Below are positions 41,369 through 50,079 of a stretch of DNA of 51,271 nucleotides, piece by piece (position 1 is the first letter of the stretch; each line of letters starts with the position of its first letter). Under the pieces are notes generated by a model. That model saw nothing but the letters and a program-made list of their open reading frames with translations. It did not search any database and was not told where the DNA came from. The position numbers were made by a program, and so were the translations under genes. Source of the stretch: Planctomycetota bacterium (GTDB taxonomy: Bacteria; Planctomycetota; Phycisphaerae; Sedimentisphaerales; Anaerohalosphaeraceae); assembly GCA_029552545.1 (NCBI GenBank), contig JAKPDO010000058.1, forward strand, positions 1-51,271, given 5' to 3'.

Positions 41369-42633
41369 GACAAACCCGGTTGATTCGCAATATTGCTCTC
41401 GGCGTTGAAAATCTTCTCCTGCACAAACTTCGCTCATTTTTGACGATGCTGGGGATTGTTTTCGGTGTCGGCAGTGTTGTGGCGATGCTCTCCGTCGGCG
41501 AAGGGGCCAGCAAGGAAGCCCTCGAGCAGATTCGAAAGCTGGGCAGCAACAATATCATTATTTCCTCCGTGAAGGCCGTGGAAGATGAGTCCATGACCAA
41601 TACCCGCATTTTTATGAGTGTGTATGGGTTGACCTATGAGGATTATCGCCGGATTTCAGAAAGCTTTAAAAACGTTCAGAAAACAGCTCCGGCAAAAATC
41701 ATTCGCAAGGAATCTCGATTGGGAGAGCGTTCGCTTGAACTGCGGGTTGTGGGAACTACGCCGTCCTGGTTTGAACTGGTTCCGCGGGATATTATTGCCG
41801 GGCGGGTTTTGACGAATGCTGATGTGGAAAAACAGGCGCCGGTGGCTGTACTGACGGAGTATGGGGCTCGCCGGCTTTTGGCGGCGGAGCATACAATCGG
41901 TCAGACCTTGCGTATCGGCGGCGATTCCTTTCTGATCGTGGGGATTGTCCGGAGTGAGAGCGGACAGGCGGGAAATATTCAGATTCCGGACCAGGAAGTG
42001 GATGCCTATATTCCCATCGAGGTTGCCCGACGCTATTTCGGCGATATTCAGACACGCGTGGCGGCCGGAACGCGGGAACGGGAAAAGGTGGAACTCCATC
42101 AGGTGATTCTGCAAATCGATTCTTCGGAACACGTGGAACCTACGGCGGCGGCGATTGAGCAGATGCTCAAACGCTTTCATAAAAAGAAGGATTACACTAT
42201 CAGTGTGCCTCTGGCCCTGCTCAAACAGGCGGAGGCCACCAAACGCCGGTTTAATATTGTGCTGGGGTCGATTGCGGGCATCAGTCTGCTGGTGGGCGGC
42301 ATTGGAATTATGAATATTATGTTGGCTTCGGTCACCGAACGCACCCGCGAAATCGGCATTCGGCGGGCTATCGGGGCCAAGCGCAGACAGATTATTTTCC
42401 AATTTCTCATTGAGACGGTCGTGCTGTCCACGACCGGCGGGATAATTGGTCTGGGGGTGGGAATTTTTATCCCCTTTGTGATTACGATGGTCAGCGGAAT
42501 GGCCACAGTTTTGACTTTGTGGGGGATTCTCCTGCCGCTGCTGATTAGTATGCTGATCGGGATTTTGTTCGGCCTGTATCCGGCTATTCACGCCGCCCAG
42601 GTGGATCCAATCATAGCCCTTCGACACGAATAA
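41365..42633 (+). CDS. ABC transporter permease, MacB/FtsX type
   Basis: 422 aa. N-terminal membrane segment with LRSFLTMLGIVFGVGSVVAM, a ~220-aa extracytoplasmic MacB-like domain, then three membrane segments with GIGIMNIMLASVTERTREIG followed by IRRAIGAKRRQI (the FtsX motif). With the NBD, adaptor and TolC-like gene it makes a MacAB-TolC-like tripartite exporter. Substrate unknown: lipoprotein, peptide or macrolide-like. Confidence 0.92.
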   Translation: MRQTRLIRNIALGVENLLLHKLRSFLTMLGIVFGVGSVVAMLSVGEGASKEALEQIRKLGSNNIIISSVKAVEDESMTNTRIFMSVYGLTYEDYRRISESFKNVQKTAPAKIIRKESRLGERSLELRVVGTTPSWFELVPRDIIAGRVLTNADVEKQAPVAVLTEYGARRLLAAEHTIGQTLRIGGDSFLIVGIVRSESGQAGNIQIPDQEVDAYIPIEVARRYFGDIQTRVAAGTREREKVELHQVILQIDSSEHVEPTAAAIEQMLKRFHKKKDYTISVPLALLKQAEATKRRFNIVLGSIAGISLLVGGIGIMNIMLASVTERTREIGIRRAIGAKRRQIIFQFLIETVVLSTTGGIIGLGVGIFIPFVITMVSGMATVLTLWGILLPLLISMLIGILFGLYPAIHAAQVDPIIALRHE

Positions 42634-42655
42634 ATAGTTTTCAGGAGTTTTTTGA

Positions 42656-43297
42656 ATGAAATGGCATTATCAGCAGAAAATTTTGTTTATCGGAGACAGT
42701 ATCACGGATGCCCTGCGGCGGGAGAAGGCGTATGCGCCGCTGGGCTGCGGTTATGTTCATTTCGCCGGCTGTTTCTTGCAGGCCAAATTTCCTGAGCTGG
42801 ATTTGCAAATTGAAAACCGCGGCATCAGCGGGGATACGACCCGCGAACTTCTGGCTCGGTGGAAAGAAGACTGCATGGACCTTCGGCCCGATGTGGTGAG
42901 CATTCTGGTCGGCATCAATGATTTGTGGCGGGGGTATAAACCGGTGCTTGAGCCGCACAAAACCCCTGTTCCGCCGGCGGAGTATGAGGACAATCTCCGG
43001 CAGATGCTGTCCGGGGTTCAGCGGCTCGGCAGCCGTCTGATTCTGATGGAGCCGTTCTATTTCTGCCGGGATTTGCAGGAGCCGATGCGGCGGGGCCTGG
43101 ATGCCTATTTGGATGTCGTGCACCGGTTGGCTCGGGACTATCGGGCCCTTCTGGTGCCTCTGCAGAAGGCCTATGAACGGCTCAGCAGTCAGGTGCCGGA
43201 TGAACGCTGGTCGGAGGACAGAGTCCACCCGTCGATGTGGGCCCATGCCTGGATTGCCCGCCAGTGGCTGGCAGCCGTTCTGGACGGGCAGATTTAG
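42656..43297 (+). CDS. SGNH/GDSL-family hydrolase
   Basis: 213 aa, no signal peptide. Block I FIGDSITDALR (catalytic Ser), block II ENRGISGDTTRELL, block III VGINDLWRG, block V EDRVHPSMWAH (Asp, His). AGGAG precedes the ATG, 22 nt after the permease. Such enzymes deacetylate sugars or hydrolyse esters. The exporter context suggests processing of an exported or imported ligand, which is only an inference. Confidence 0.88.
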   Translation: MKWHYQQKILFIGDSITDALRREKAYAPLGCGYVHFAGCFLQAKFPELDLQIENRGISGDTTRELLARWKEDCMDLRPDVVSILVGINDLWRGYKPVLEPHKTPVPPAEYEDNLRQMLSGVQRLGSRLILMEPFYFCRDLQEPMRRGLDAYLDVVHRLARDYRALLVPLQKAYERLSSQVPDERWSEDRVHPSMWAHAWIARQWLAAVLDGQI

Positions 43298-43301
43298 CCG
43301 C

Positions 43302-45323
43302 TCAAACCGTTCGGAGTTCTGCGCGGAATTTTTCTTTCAGGACATTCAAAATGGCGGCTTCGAACTGGTCCACCTGCTCGTGACGCAGCGTGCCGTCGTC
43401 GTCCCGGAATCGAAGGGAAACCGTCAGACTCTTTTTGCCGGCGGGAATCGGTTTGCCCCGATACAGGCCGCCGAAGCGGATTTCCTCCAATTCCGACGGA
43501 GCCGCCGAACGAACGGCCTGTTCAATCTCCGCCCAGCGGACGGGCTCATCGAGAATCAAAGACAGGTCTCGCCGGATGGCGGGGAATCGCGGCAGCGGTT
43601 TCGCGGACGGTTTGGCGTTTGCGGCCAGGTCTATCAGGGTTTCGAGGTCCAGTTCCGCCGCACAGACCATTCCCTTGTCTAAATCCAGACGCCGGGCAAT
43701 TGTGTCTTCCACGGCGCCGACAAAGCCCACAGGTTTGTCACCGACAAAAATCTCCGTGCCGCCCTGAGCCCACTTGGCACCGGCGGGCTCGAACCGGCCT
43801 TCTCGACAGGTCAGCCGTTCCAGAAGGCCTTCCAGAACTCCTCGCATCTCCTGAAACTCCATATCGGCGGCCAGGGCGACTTTCGCCTTTTCCAAAGGAA
43901 GAACCTGATTTTTCTCGGAAGGCAGGAACGTATCGGCGATTTCATACAGCCGGCAGGGGATATTGCCGGCGTGGTAGTTGGTCTGCATCGTATTCAGGAG
44001 CGAGCCGATGAGATTTTGGCGAAGAAGATTGGTGTTCTTGCGGGACACATCGCTGACCGCCAGATGCTCCGCGGCGGGTGCGGGGGAGAAGCACTCGGCG
44101 GTTTGTTTGTCAATAAAGGTAATATTGATGGTTTCAAAGAAACCGCAGCCGTTCAGGTACGTCCGGATTTTCTGACAGACCTTTTCGCGTGCATCTATCG
44201 GCACGGCGGTGATTCGAATCTTGTTTTCGACCGGCACCTTCTCATAGCCCCAGCATCGGGCGGCCTCCTCGATGAGGTCGGCCTCCCGGCTCAGGTCGTG
44301 CCGCCAGCTCGGCGGGGTGCAGACAATCACATCGCTGTTTTCCCGGTGAGGATTCAGCCCCAGGCCGGAGAAAATCGCCAGCACATTTTCGACGGGAATC
44401 TCGATTCCCAAAAGGTGTTTGAGCCGCGACAGACGCATCCGCACCGGCGCTTCGGCTGTTTTCCCCGGATAACAGTCCACCACTCCCCGGGCGATTTGTC
44501 CGCCGGCAACCTGAACAATCAGCTGGGCGCATCGCCGGGAGGCCCAGTCGATGTTTTCCGTGTCCACCTGCCGCTCAAATCGGAAGGAGGCCTCCGACGG
44601 CAATCCGAGCCGGCGGGATGTCCGGCGGATGCTCACTGGTGCAAACGAGGCCTCTTCCAGCAAAATGGTTGCGGTCTGCTCCGTCACTTCGGTTTCCAGC
44701 CCGCCCATTACGCCGCCGACGGCCACCGGTCGTTCTGCATCGGCAATCACGAGCATCCAGTCCTGCAGCTGACAATCCGTGCCGTCAATGCTGATGAGCC
44801 GCTCTCCGGGGAGGGCTTTTCGAACGATGATTTTTCTGCCGCGGATTTTGTCGTAATCAAAGGCGTGCGGCGGCTGGCCGTGCTCGAGCATTGCGTAGTT
44901 GGTGGCGTCTACGACGTTGTTGACGCTTCGCATCCCGGCGGCCTGAAGGCGGCGAACCATCCAGTCCGGAGAAGGCCCTACCTTCACACCCGTGATAATC
45001 CGGGCGGTATAGCGGGGACACAATTCGGGTTCATCAATTTGTACGCTCACCCAATTGTGGACCGGAACGTCGGATTCTTGAATCGATACATCCGGCAGCC
45101 GCAGGGGTTTTCCATACGCGGCGGCCAGTTCTCTGGCAATTCCAATGTGGCTCAGACAGTCCCCGCGATTGCTTGTGATTTCTATGTCGATGACTGTATC
45201 GCCGTCAATTTTCTCGATACTTTCGGTCGGAAACCCCAAATCACTCAGCCGTTTGGCAATTTCTTCCGGACAGACACCTTTGAGGTCAACGTACTCCTGC
45301 AGCCATTCTAATGAGATTTTCAT
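43302..45323 (-). CDS. pheT: phenylalanyl-tRNA synthetase beta subunit, short form
   Basis: Charges tRNA-Phe with PheS. 673 aa instead of about 790-800. The N-terminus MKISLEWLQEYVDL passes directly via GDTVIDIEITSNRGDCLSHI to the B3/B4 domains, so the ~110-residue B2 (EMAP-like tRNA-binding) insert seen in E. coli PheT between these blocks is missing. B5 (TPPSWRHDLSREADLIEEAA) and the anticodon-binding B8 domain (PRFPAIRRDLSLILDE, SLRFRDDDGTLRHEQVD) are present. PheS is not adjacent. It ends 4 nt from the SGNH gene (convergent). Confidence 0.94.
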   Translation of the reverse strand: MKISLEWLQEYVDLKGVCPEEIAKRLSDLGFPTESIEKIDGDTVIDIEITSNRGDCLSHIGIARELAAAYGKPLRLPDVSIQESDVPVHNWVSVQIDEPELCPRYTARIITGVKVGPSPDWMVRRLQAAGMRSVNNVVDATNYAMLEHGQPPHAFDYDKIRGRKIIVRKALPGERLISIDGTDCQLQDWMLVIADAERPVAVGGVMGGLETEVTEQTATILLEEASFAPVSIRRTSRRLGLPSEASFRFERQVDTENIDWASRRCAQLIVQVAGGQIARGVVDCYPGKTAEAPVRMRLSRLKHLLGIEIPVENVLAIFSGLGLNPHRENSDVIVCTPPSWRHDLSREADLIEEAARCWGYEKVPVENKIRITAVPIDAREKVCQKIRTYLNGCGFFETINITFIDKQTAECFSPAPAAEHLAVSDVSRKNTNLLRQNLIGSLLNTMQTNYHAGNIPCRLYEIADTFLPSEKNQVLPLEKAKVALAADMEFQEMRGVLEGLLERLTCREGRFEPAGAKWAQGGTEIFVGDKPVGFVGAVEDTIARRLDLDKGMVCAAELDLETLIDLAANAKPSAKPLPRFPAIRRDLSLILDEPVRWAEIEQAVRSAAPSELEEIRFGGLYRGKPIPAGKKSLTVSLRFRDDDGTLRHEQVDQFEAAILNVLKEKFRAELRTV

Positions 45324-45382
45324 TCTGATTTCTCGTTTCCGGGTCGTTTTTCCCTTTTCCTGTTCCGGTATTCAAAACACGT

Positions 45383-45411
45383 ACAATAGCGATATTGGCT
45401 TGCGGTGTCAA
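45383..45411 (-). promoter_or_regulatory. pheT promoter
   Basis: Minus-strand TTGACA (45411-45406), a 17-nt spacer, TATTGT (45388-45383), about 60 nt before the ATG at 45323. Confidence 0.6.
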
Positions 45412-45526
45412 TAAAAGCAAAGGGATTCCGGAAAGCCCCCCGTTCGTTTGGATGTGTAAGTGTCTTTTATGAAAAGAGATAGGTATATTTGGATCAGCGG
45501 TTGCTGAAAATGTCCTATAAAACACC

Positions 45527-45555
45527 TTGATTTTGCCAAGAGACCTCATTAGAAT
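45527..45555 (+). promoter_or_regulatory. promoter of the sigma54-activator gene
   Basis: TTGATT (45527-45532), a 17-nt spacer, TAGAAT (45550-45555). It implies a leader of roughly 125 nt to the ATG at 45689. Confidence 0.55.
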
Positions 45556-45688
45556 ATTGTTTTGGAGGCGTGAGGAAAACTGTTGCGGGGAAAAGGCCTA
45601 TCAGTTTTCTCACCCCATTGTTTTTATAGAACGCTCATCTGGAAAGAAGGGTTTGGAACGTGTGTGTTCGGATGGGCGGGGTAATTTC

Positions 45689-46741
45689 ATGACCAGTGCC
45701 AACGAAACCAATCGCGCACAGGGACGTGCCGCAAAGATGAGAGTCTGTGCTGACAATGCGCCCCAGCTTGGAAAAGGCAGTCGTTTAAGCGGGGAAAGGA
45801 CGGCTCTAATCGGGCAGTCCCAGGCCTTTCAGACGATTTTAGAGACCATCCGTTCCGTAGCAGCACGGCGGTGCTGTATCACCATCACGGGGGAAACAGG
45901 GACCGGCAAGGAGATGGTCGCCCGCAAAATTCACGAATTTTCGGACCGTTCGGACAAGGTCTTTATTCCGGTGGACTGCACCACCCTGACCGGACAGCTT
46001 TTCGAAAGCCAGTTGTTTGGTCATGTACGCGGCAGTTTTACCGGTGCGGTTGAAAACACGCTCGGATTTTTCCGTGCCGCCGACGGCGGAACCATTTTTT
46101 TGGATGAAATCAGTGAAATTCCCCTCGAACTTCAGGCCAAACTGCTGCGGGTTCTTCAGGAAGGTACCGTCACGCCGCTGGGCTCCACGCAGTCCTACAA
46201 GATTGATGTACGGGTGATTTGTGCAACCAACCGCGATTTGCGGCAGATGGTCGAGAAAAACCAGTTCCGGGCGGACCTGTTTTATCGGCTGAATGTGATT
46301 AACCTGCAGATTCCGCCCCTGCGTCAGCGGCCGGAAGATATTCTGCCGCTGGCCAATTATTTTCTGGAGAATCTGAGCCGTTTTTATGGAGAGCCGCTTA
46401 AAAAGCTCTCTTCGGAAGCGGAACATCTGCTGCTTCGCTATCGCTGGCCGGGCAATGTCCGGGAATTGTCCAATGCGATGGAACGGGCCTACGTGCTCAG
46501 CCGCGGGATGGTGATTGAGCCGTCTGTTTTGCCGCCGGAGATTTTTATGGGCGGTTTCTCCCGTACGGATTCGCCGCTGCCGACGCTGGATGAGGCCAAT
46601 CAGCGGCTGGTTCAGGAGGCGCTTCGCATTACCAGAGGACGCAAGATGGAAGCGGCCAAGATTCTCGGCATCGAACGCCGGCGTCTGAATCGGCTCCTCG
46701 AAAAGCTGAATATTGAGCCCGCCGAGTTCAAAGACCACTGA
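45689..46741 (+). CDS. sigma54-dependent activator (AAA+ and Fis-type HTH), no receiver domain
   Basis: 350 aa from the ATG at 45689 (other in-frame starts exist upstream without clear support). The AAA+ domain has Walker A GETGTGKE, the sigma54-contact loop as GSFTGA (usual GAFTGA), Walker B GGTIFLDEISEIP and the sensor region RYRWPGNVRELSNAMERAY. The C-terminus ALRITRGRKMEAAKILGIER is a Fis-like DNA-binding helix-turn-helix. The first ~75 residues are not a response-regulator receiver and look unstructured, so the signal input is unknown. The A-to-S change in the loop is seen directly; its effect is not known. Confidence 0.92.
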   Translation: MTSANETNRAQGRAAKMRVCADNAPQLGKGSRLSGERTALIGQSQAFQTILETIRSVAARRCCITITGETGTGKEMVARKIHEFSDRSDKVFIPVDCTTLTGQLFESQLFGHVRGSFTGAVENTLGFFRAADGGTIFLDEISEIPLELQAKLLRVLQEGTVTPLGSTQSYKIDVRVICATNRDLRQMVEKNQFRADLFYRLNVINLQIPPLRQRPEDILPLANYFLENLSRFYGEPLKKLSSEAEHLLLRYRWPGNVRELSNAMERAYVLSRGMVIEPSVLPPEIFMGGFSRTDSPLPTLDEANQRLVQEALRITRGRKMEAAKILGIERRRLNRLLEKLNIEPAEFKDH

Positions 46742-46805
46742 CGATAACGTCATTGTAGAGTATATTTGTCTTCTTAATGTTTTTGCTTTTTTCAGGAAAA
46801 TGGCA

Positions 46806-46833
46806 TTGACAGGGGGGCGATTGCCTTTATAAT
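46806..46833 (+). promoter_or_regulatory. strong sigma70-type promoter of rplM-rpsI
   Basis: TTGACA (46806-46811), a 16-nt spacer, TATAAT (46828-46833): both hexamers perfect. The leader to rplM at 46871 is about 30 nt. Confidence 0.88.
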
Positions 46834-46870
46834 ATCTCGCTTTCTGAGAAATGACGGGAGTAGAATTGAT

Positions 46871-47299
46871 ATGAAAAGTTTTTTGGCGAAAAAAGGCCAA
46901 GTCGAGCGGAAATGGTGGCTTGTGGATGCGGAAAACAAGGTGCTCGGACGCTTGGCCTCGAAAGTGGCGATGATTCTGATGGGCAAAACCAAGCCCATTT
47001 ATACCCCTCATGTGGATACGGGGGATTATGTAATCGTCGTGAATGCGGAAAAGATTCGGCTGACTGGACGGAAGCCCCAAACCAAGACGTACACGACCTT
47101 TAGTCTCTATCCGGGCGGCCAGAAGATTATTCCGTTTTCGAGGATGATTCAGCGGCATCCGGAGCGGGTGATTCAGAAAGCCGTCCAGCGGATGCTGCCG
47201 AAAAATCCGCTCAGCGAGCATATGTTAAAGAAGTTAAAGATTTACAAAGGGCCTCATCACGAGCATGCGGCTCAAAAACCGGTCAAATTAGAATTGTAA
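46871..47299 (+). CDS. rplM: 50S ribosomal protein L13
   Basis: 142 aa, standard length. [37 protein letters not shown] and [15 protein letters not shown] ending ([16 protein letters not shown]) are diagnostic. GGGAG precedes the ATG. It is followed by rpsI after 19 nt as in most bacteria. Confidence 0.97.
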   Translation: MKSFLAKKGQVERKWWLVDAENKVLGRLASKVAMILMGKTKPIYTPHVDTGDYVIVVNAEKIRLTGRKPQTKTYTTFSLYPGGQKIIPFSRMIQRHPERVIQKAVQRMLPKNPLSEHMLKKLKIYKGPHHEHAAQKPVKLEL

Positions 47300-47318
47300 C
47301 CGCGATTCAGGCAGACCT

Positions 47319-47807
47319 ATGGCTGAAAACGAAACGTACCTGATTGATCCGAAGATTCTGGAGAAAAGTGCCTCGGCGATGACGTCGACGGCCGCTGCGG
47401 CGCCTGCCAAGCGCGATGCGGCAGGGTTTGTGTGGGGAACGGGACGCCGGAAGACGTCCGTTGCGCGGGTTCGCCTCAAACCCGGCACCGGAAAAATTGA
47501 GATTAACGGCCGTCCGCTCGAAGAGTATTTTCTGCTCGAGAAGGACCGCGAATCGGTTCGCTCCCCGCTGGCGGCGGTCAACGGTCTCCAGTCGTTTGAC
47601 GTGATTGTCAACGTCAAAGGCGGCGGGACAACCGGCCAGGCCGATGCCGTCAAGCTCGGAATTGCCCGGGCGCTGAAGGATTATGACCCCTCTCTGCTGA
47701 AAGTCCTTCGCGACGGCGATTTCCTGACGCGGGACAGCCGAATGGTCGAAAGAAAGAAAGCCGGAAAGCCCGGCGCCAGAAGGAGTTTCCAGTTCTCCAA
47801 ACGTTAA
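47319..47807 (+). CDS. rpsI: 30S ribosomal protein S9 with N-terminal extension
   Basis: 162 aa. FVWGTGRRKTSVARVRLKPG, INGRPLEEYFLLEKDRE, NVKGGGTTGQADAVKLGIAR and the conserved C-terminal SKR tail (FQFSKR), which contacts tRNA. The first ~35 residues (with an Ala-rich stretch) are an extension missing in E. coli S9. A terminator follows at 47831. Confidence 0.96.
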   Translation: MAENETYLIDPKILEKSASAMTSTAAAAPAKRDAAGFVWGTGRRKTSVARVRLKPGTGKIEINGRPLEEYFLLEKDRESVRSPLAAVNGLQSFDVIVNVKGGGTTGQADAVKLGIARALKDYDPSLLKVLRDGDFLTRDSRMVERKKAGKPGARRSFQFSKR

Positions 47808-47830
47808 CGGCTTTGTTGTTTCGACTTTTC

Positions 47831-47864
47831 AAAACCGCCGGAGCAGGAATTCGGCGGTTTTTTT
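47831..47864 (+). terminator. rho-independent terminator of rplM-rpsI
   Basis: AAAACCGCCG (47831-47840), an 11-nt loop, CGGCGGTTTTTTT (47852-47864). Confidence 0.92.
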
Positions 47865-47937
47865 ATGTGAGTTTCTCTGAAGGAACGGATGTACGATACA
47901 ATTCAGGTTTTAAGTGGGAAAGGGAAACGGGGTTTGT

Positions 47938-48945
47938 ATGGTTCGTGTTGCGATTATCGGGGCCAGCGGCTACACAGGACTGGAAGCCATTGAGATTCTG
48001 CTGCGTCACCCTCAGGCCGAGCTGACGTATTTGACGGCACTGCCGGAGGAGTGCGGGCCGGCGGCGGAGGTCTTCGGCCAGCTCCGAGGGCGGCTGGATA
48101 TGCCCATCGAGCCGCTGGATATGAACAAACTGGCGGAAAAGGCCGAGGCGGTGTTGTGCTGCCTGCCGCATAAGGTCTCGATGGGATTTGTCCCGAAACT
48201 GCTGGCGGCGGGGCTGAAGGTTGTGGATTTCAGCGCCGATTACCGCCTCCGCGATGCGGCCGTGTATGAAAAATATTATGTGCCGCATACGGATAAGGAA
48301 AACCTGGCCCATGCGGTGTACGGGCTTCCGGAAATGAATCGAAAGCAGATTCCCTCCGCCCGGCTGATTGCCAATCCCGGCTGTTTTCCGACCGGCGCCC
48401 TGCTGGCCCTGCTGCCGGTGCTTCGCGAAGGCCTGATTCAGCCGAAGGGAATTATTGTCAACGCTGTCACAGGTGTTTCCGGCGGCGGCAAAAATCCGAG
48501 CCCTGTGTTTCATTTTCCGGCGATGAACGAAAATCTGCTGCCGTACGGCGTCGGGACCCATCGCCATATGCCGGAGATGGAGCAGGTCGCCTCTGATGCA
48601 GCCGGCAAGCCCGTGGAAATCCTCTTTCAGCCCCATGTCGGACCGTTTGACCGCGGCATCCTTTCTTCGGTATATGGAGAACCCGCAAAGGCCGTCACCT
48701 CCGCCCAACTGCTCGAACTCTATCGGTCTTTTTATCAGAACGAGCCGTTTGTCCAGGTTCTCTCCAAGCCGCCGGCGCTCAAACACGTGGCCAAGAGCAA
48801 CTACTGCCATCTTTTCCCCACGGTTGTGAAGGGCCGTCTTGTGATTTTCTCGGCCATTGACAACCTGATTAAGGGGGCCTCCGGTCAGGCGATTCAAAAT
48901 CTCAATCTTTTGTACGGGTTTGAAGAGACCCTCGGATTGAAATAA
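47938..48945 (+). CDS. argC: N-acetyl-gamma-glutamyl-phosphate reductase
   Basis: Third step of arginine synthesis: NADPH-dependent reduction of N-acetylglutamyl phosphate. 335 aa from the ATG at 47938. VAIIGASGYTGLEAIEIL is the nucleotide fold, NPGCFPTGALLALLP has the catalytic Cys, and FQPHVGPFDRGILSSVY and AIDNLIKGASGQAIQNLN follow. TACAAT at 47897-47902 may be its -10. The other arg genes are not here. Confidence 0.95.
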   Translation: MVRVAIIGASGYTGLEAIEILLRHPQAELTYLTALPEECGPAAEVFGQLRGRLDMPIEPLDMNKLAEKAEAVLCCLPHKVSMGFVPKLLAAGLKVVDFSADYRLRDAAVYEKYYVPHTDKENLAHAVYGLPEMNRKQIPSARLIANPGCFPTGALLALLPVLREGLIQPKGIIVNAVTGVSGGGKNPSPVFHFPAMNENLLPYGVGTHRHMPEMEQVASDAAGKPVEILFQPHVGPFDRGILSSVYGEPAKAVTSAQLLELYRSFYQNEPFVQVLSKPPALKHVAKSNYCHLFPTVVKGRLVIFSAIDNLIKGASGQAIQNLNLLYGFEETLGLK

Positions 48946-48966
48946 TCTCTATTCCGGGAGGACCGG

Positions 48967-50079
48967 ATGGAAGCAGAACAGACCATGCGGCGGGCGCTGG
49001 AGCTGGCGCGGCAGGGACTGGGTCGGGTCGAGCCGAATCCGGCTGTCGGGTGTGTAATTGTCAAAGACGGCCGGCTGATTGGCGAAGGATGGCATCGGGA
49101 ATTTGGGGGACCGCACGCCGAAATCGAGGCCCTCTGCGACTGCCGCCGGCGGGGAAACGACCCGCAGGGGGCCGTAGTCTATGTGACCCTCGAGCCCTGC
49201 TGCTTTACCGGAAAAACCGGACCCTGCACGAAAGCCCTTATTGAAGCCGGAGTTGCCCGGGTTGTTGCCGCTATGGAAGACCCGTTCCCAAAGGTCAGCG
49301 GCAGGGGATTCGAAGAACTTCGACAGGCAGGAATTTTTACGGAGGCGGGGCTTTGCCGAAAAGAGGCCGAATCGCTCAACGCTCCCTATTTGAAGCATAT
49401 CCGAACCGGCCGGCCCTGGGTGATCCTCAAATGGGCCCAAAGTCTCGATGGGAAACTCGCCCGCCGAAATCCGACCGAAACGGGACGATGGATTTCCAAT
49501 GAAGCGTGCCGACGGCATGTCCATCAGCTCCGCAGAAAAGTGCAGGGAATTTTGACGGGAATTCAAACCATTCTGGAGGACAATCCTCAACTGACCGTTC
49601 GGTTGGATGAACCGGTTCGAAGGCCTCCTGTTCGGATTGTTCTGGACAGTCAATTACGGATTCCCTGGGATTGCCGGGTTTTGAGTGTTCAGGAAGCCCC
49701 GACGTGGGTGTTTACAACCCATGCTTCCTTTCAGATAGAGCCGGAAAAGGTTTTTCGGCTCCGGCAGGCAGGGGTGGAGGTCCTGGAGGCCGGTCAGAAA
49801 GAACAGCGGTGTGATCTGGAAGATGTGCTGAACCAGGCAGGCAAACGGGGGCTTCAGCAGATTCTGGTCGAAGCCGGTCCGACTCTGCTGACGGCGTTTC
49901 TCAAACAGAATCTGGCGGATGAAGTCTTCATCTATATAGCCCCGGTCTTGCTTGGGCAGGCCGGGATTGCGGATTTGTCGGCGGCGATATCCTCGTTGGG
50001 GCCGCTGGAACTTCGGCGGCCGACCCTTCAGATTTTTGAGGATAATGTTCTGATTTCCGCCCGTCTATCGTCCGGCTGA
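48967..50079 (+). CDS. ribD: bifunctional riboflavin deaminase/reductase RibD
   Basis: 370 aa. The deaminase domain has the zinc motifs HAEIEAL and TLEPCCFTGKTGPCTKAL. The reductase domain begins PWVILKWAQSLDGKLARR and ends with LQQILVEAGPTLLTAFL and FIYIAPVLLG. It deaminates and reduces the pyrimidine intermediate of riboflavin synthesis. A purine-rich GGGAGGA precedes the ATG at 48967. Its 3' end overlaps the convergent ribF gene by 15 nt. Confidence 0.95.
   Translation: MEAEQTMRRALELARQGLGRVEPNPAVGCVIVKDGRLIGEGWHREFGGPHAEIEALCDCRRRGNDPQGAVVYVTLEPCCFTGKTGPCTKALIEAGVARVVAAMEDPFPKVSGRGFEELRQAGIFTEAGLCRKEAESLNAPYLKHIRTGRPWVILKWAQSLDGKLARRNPTETGRWISNEACRRHVHQLRRKVQGILTGIQTILEDNPQLTVRLDEPVRRPPVRIVLDSQLRIPWDCRVLSVQEAPTWVFTTHASFQIEPEKVFRLRQAGVEVLEAGQKEQRCDLEDVLNQAGKRGLQQILVEAGPTLLTAFLKQNLADEVFIYIAPVLLGQAGIADLSAAISSLGPLELRRPTLQIFEDNVLISARLSSG

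Larger units (their letters stand above)
45324..45688. other. intergenic region with two divergent promoters
   Basis: 365 bases without a supported gene. It holds the pheT promoter (minus) and the promoter of the sigma54-activator gene (plus). The frame open upstream of the activator start has no recognisable protein features. Confidence 0.55.

Noticed and set aside
45527..45688. N-terminal extension of the sigma54 activator from the first open codon
   Set aside because: The translated extension has no sensor-like features and overlaps the predicted promoter at 45527-45555, so it would not be transcribed in full.
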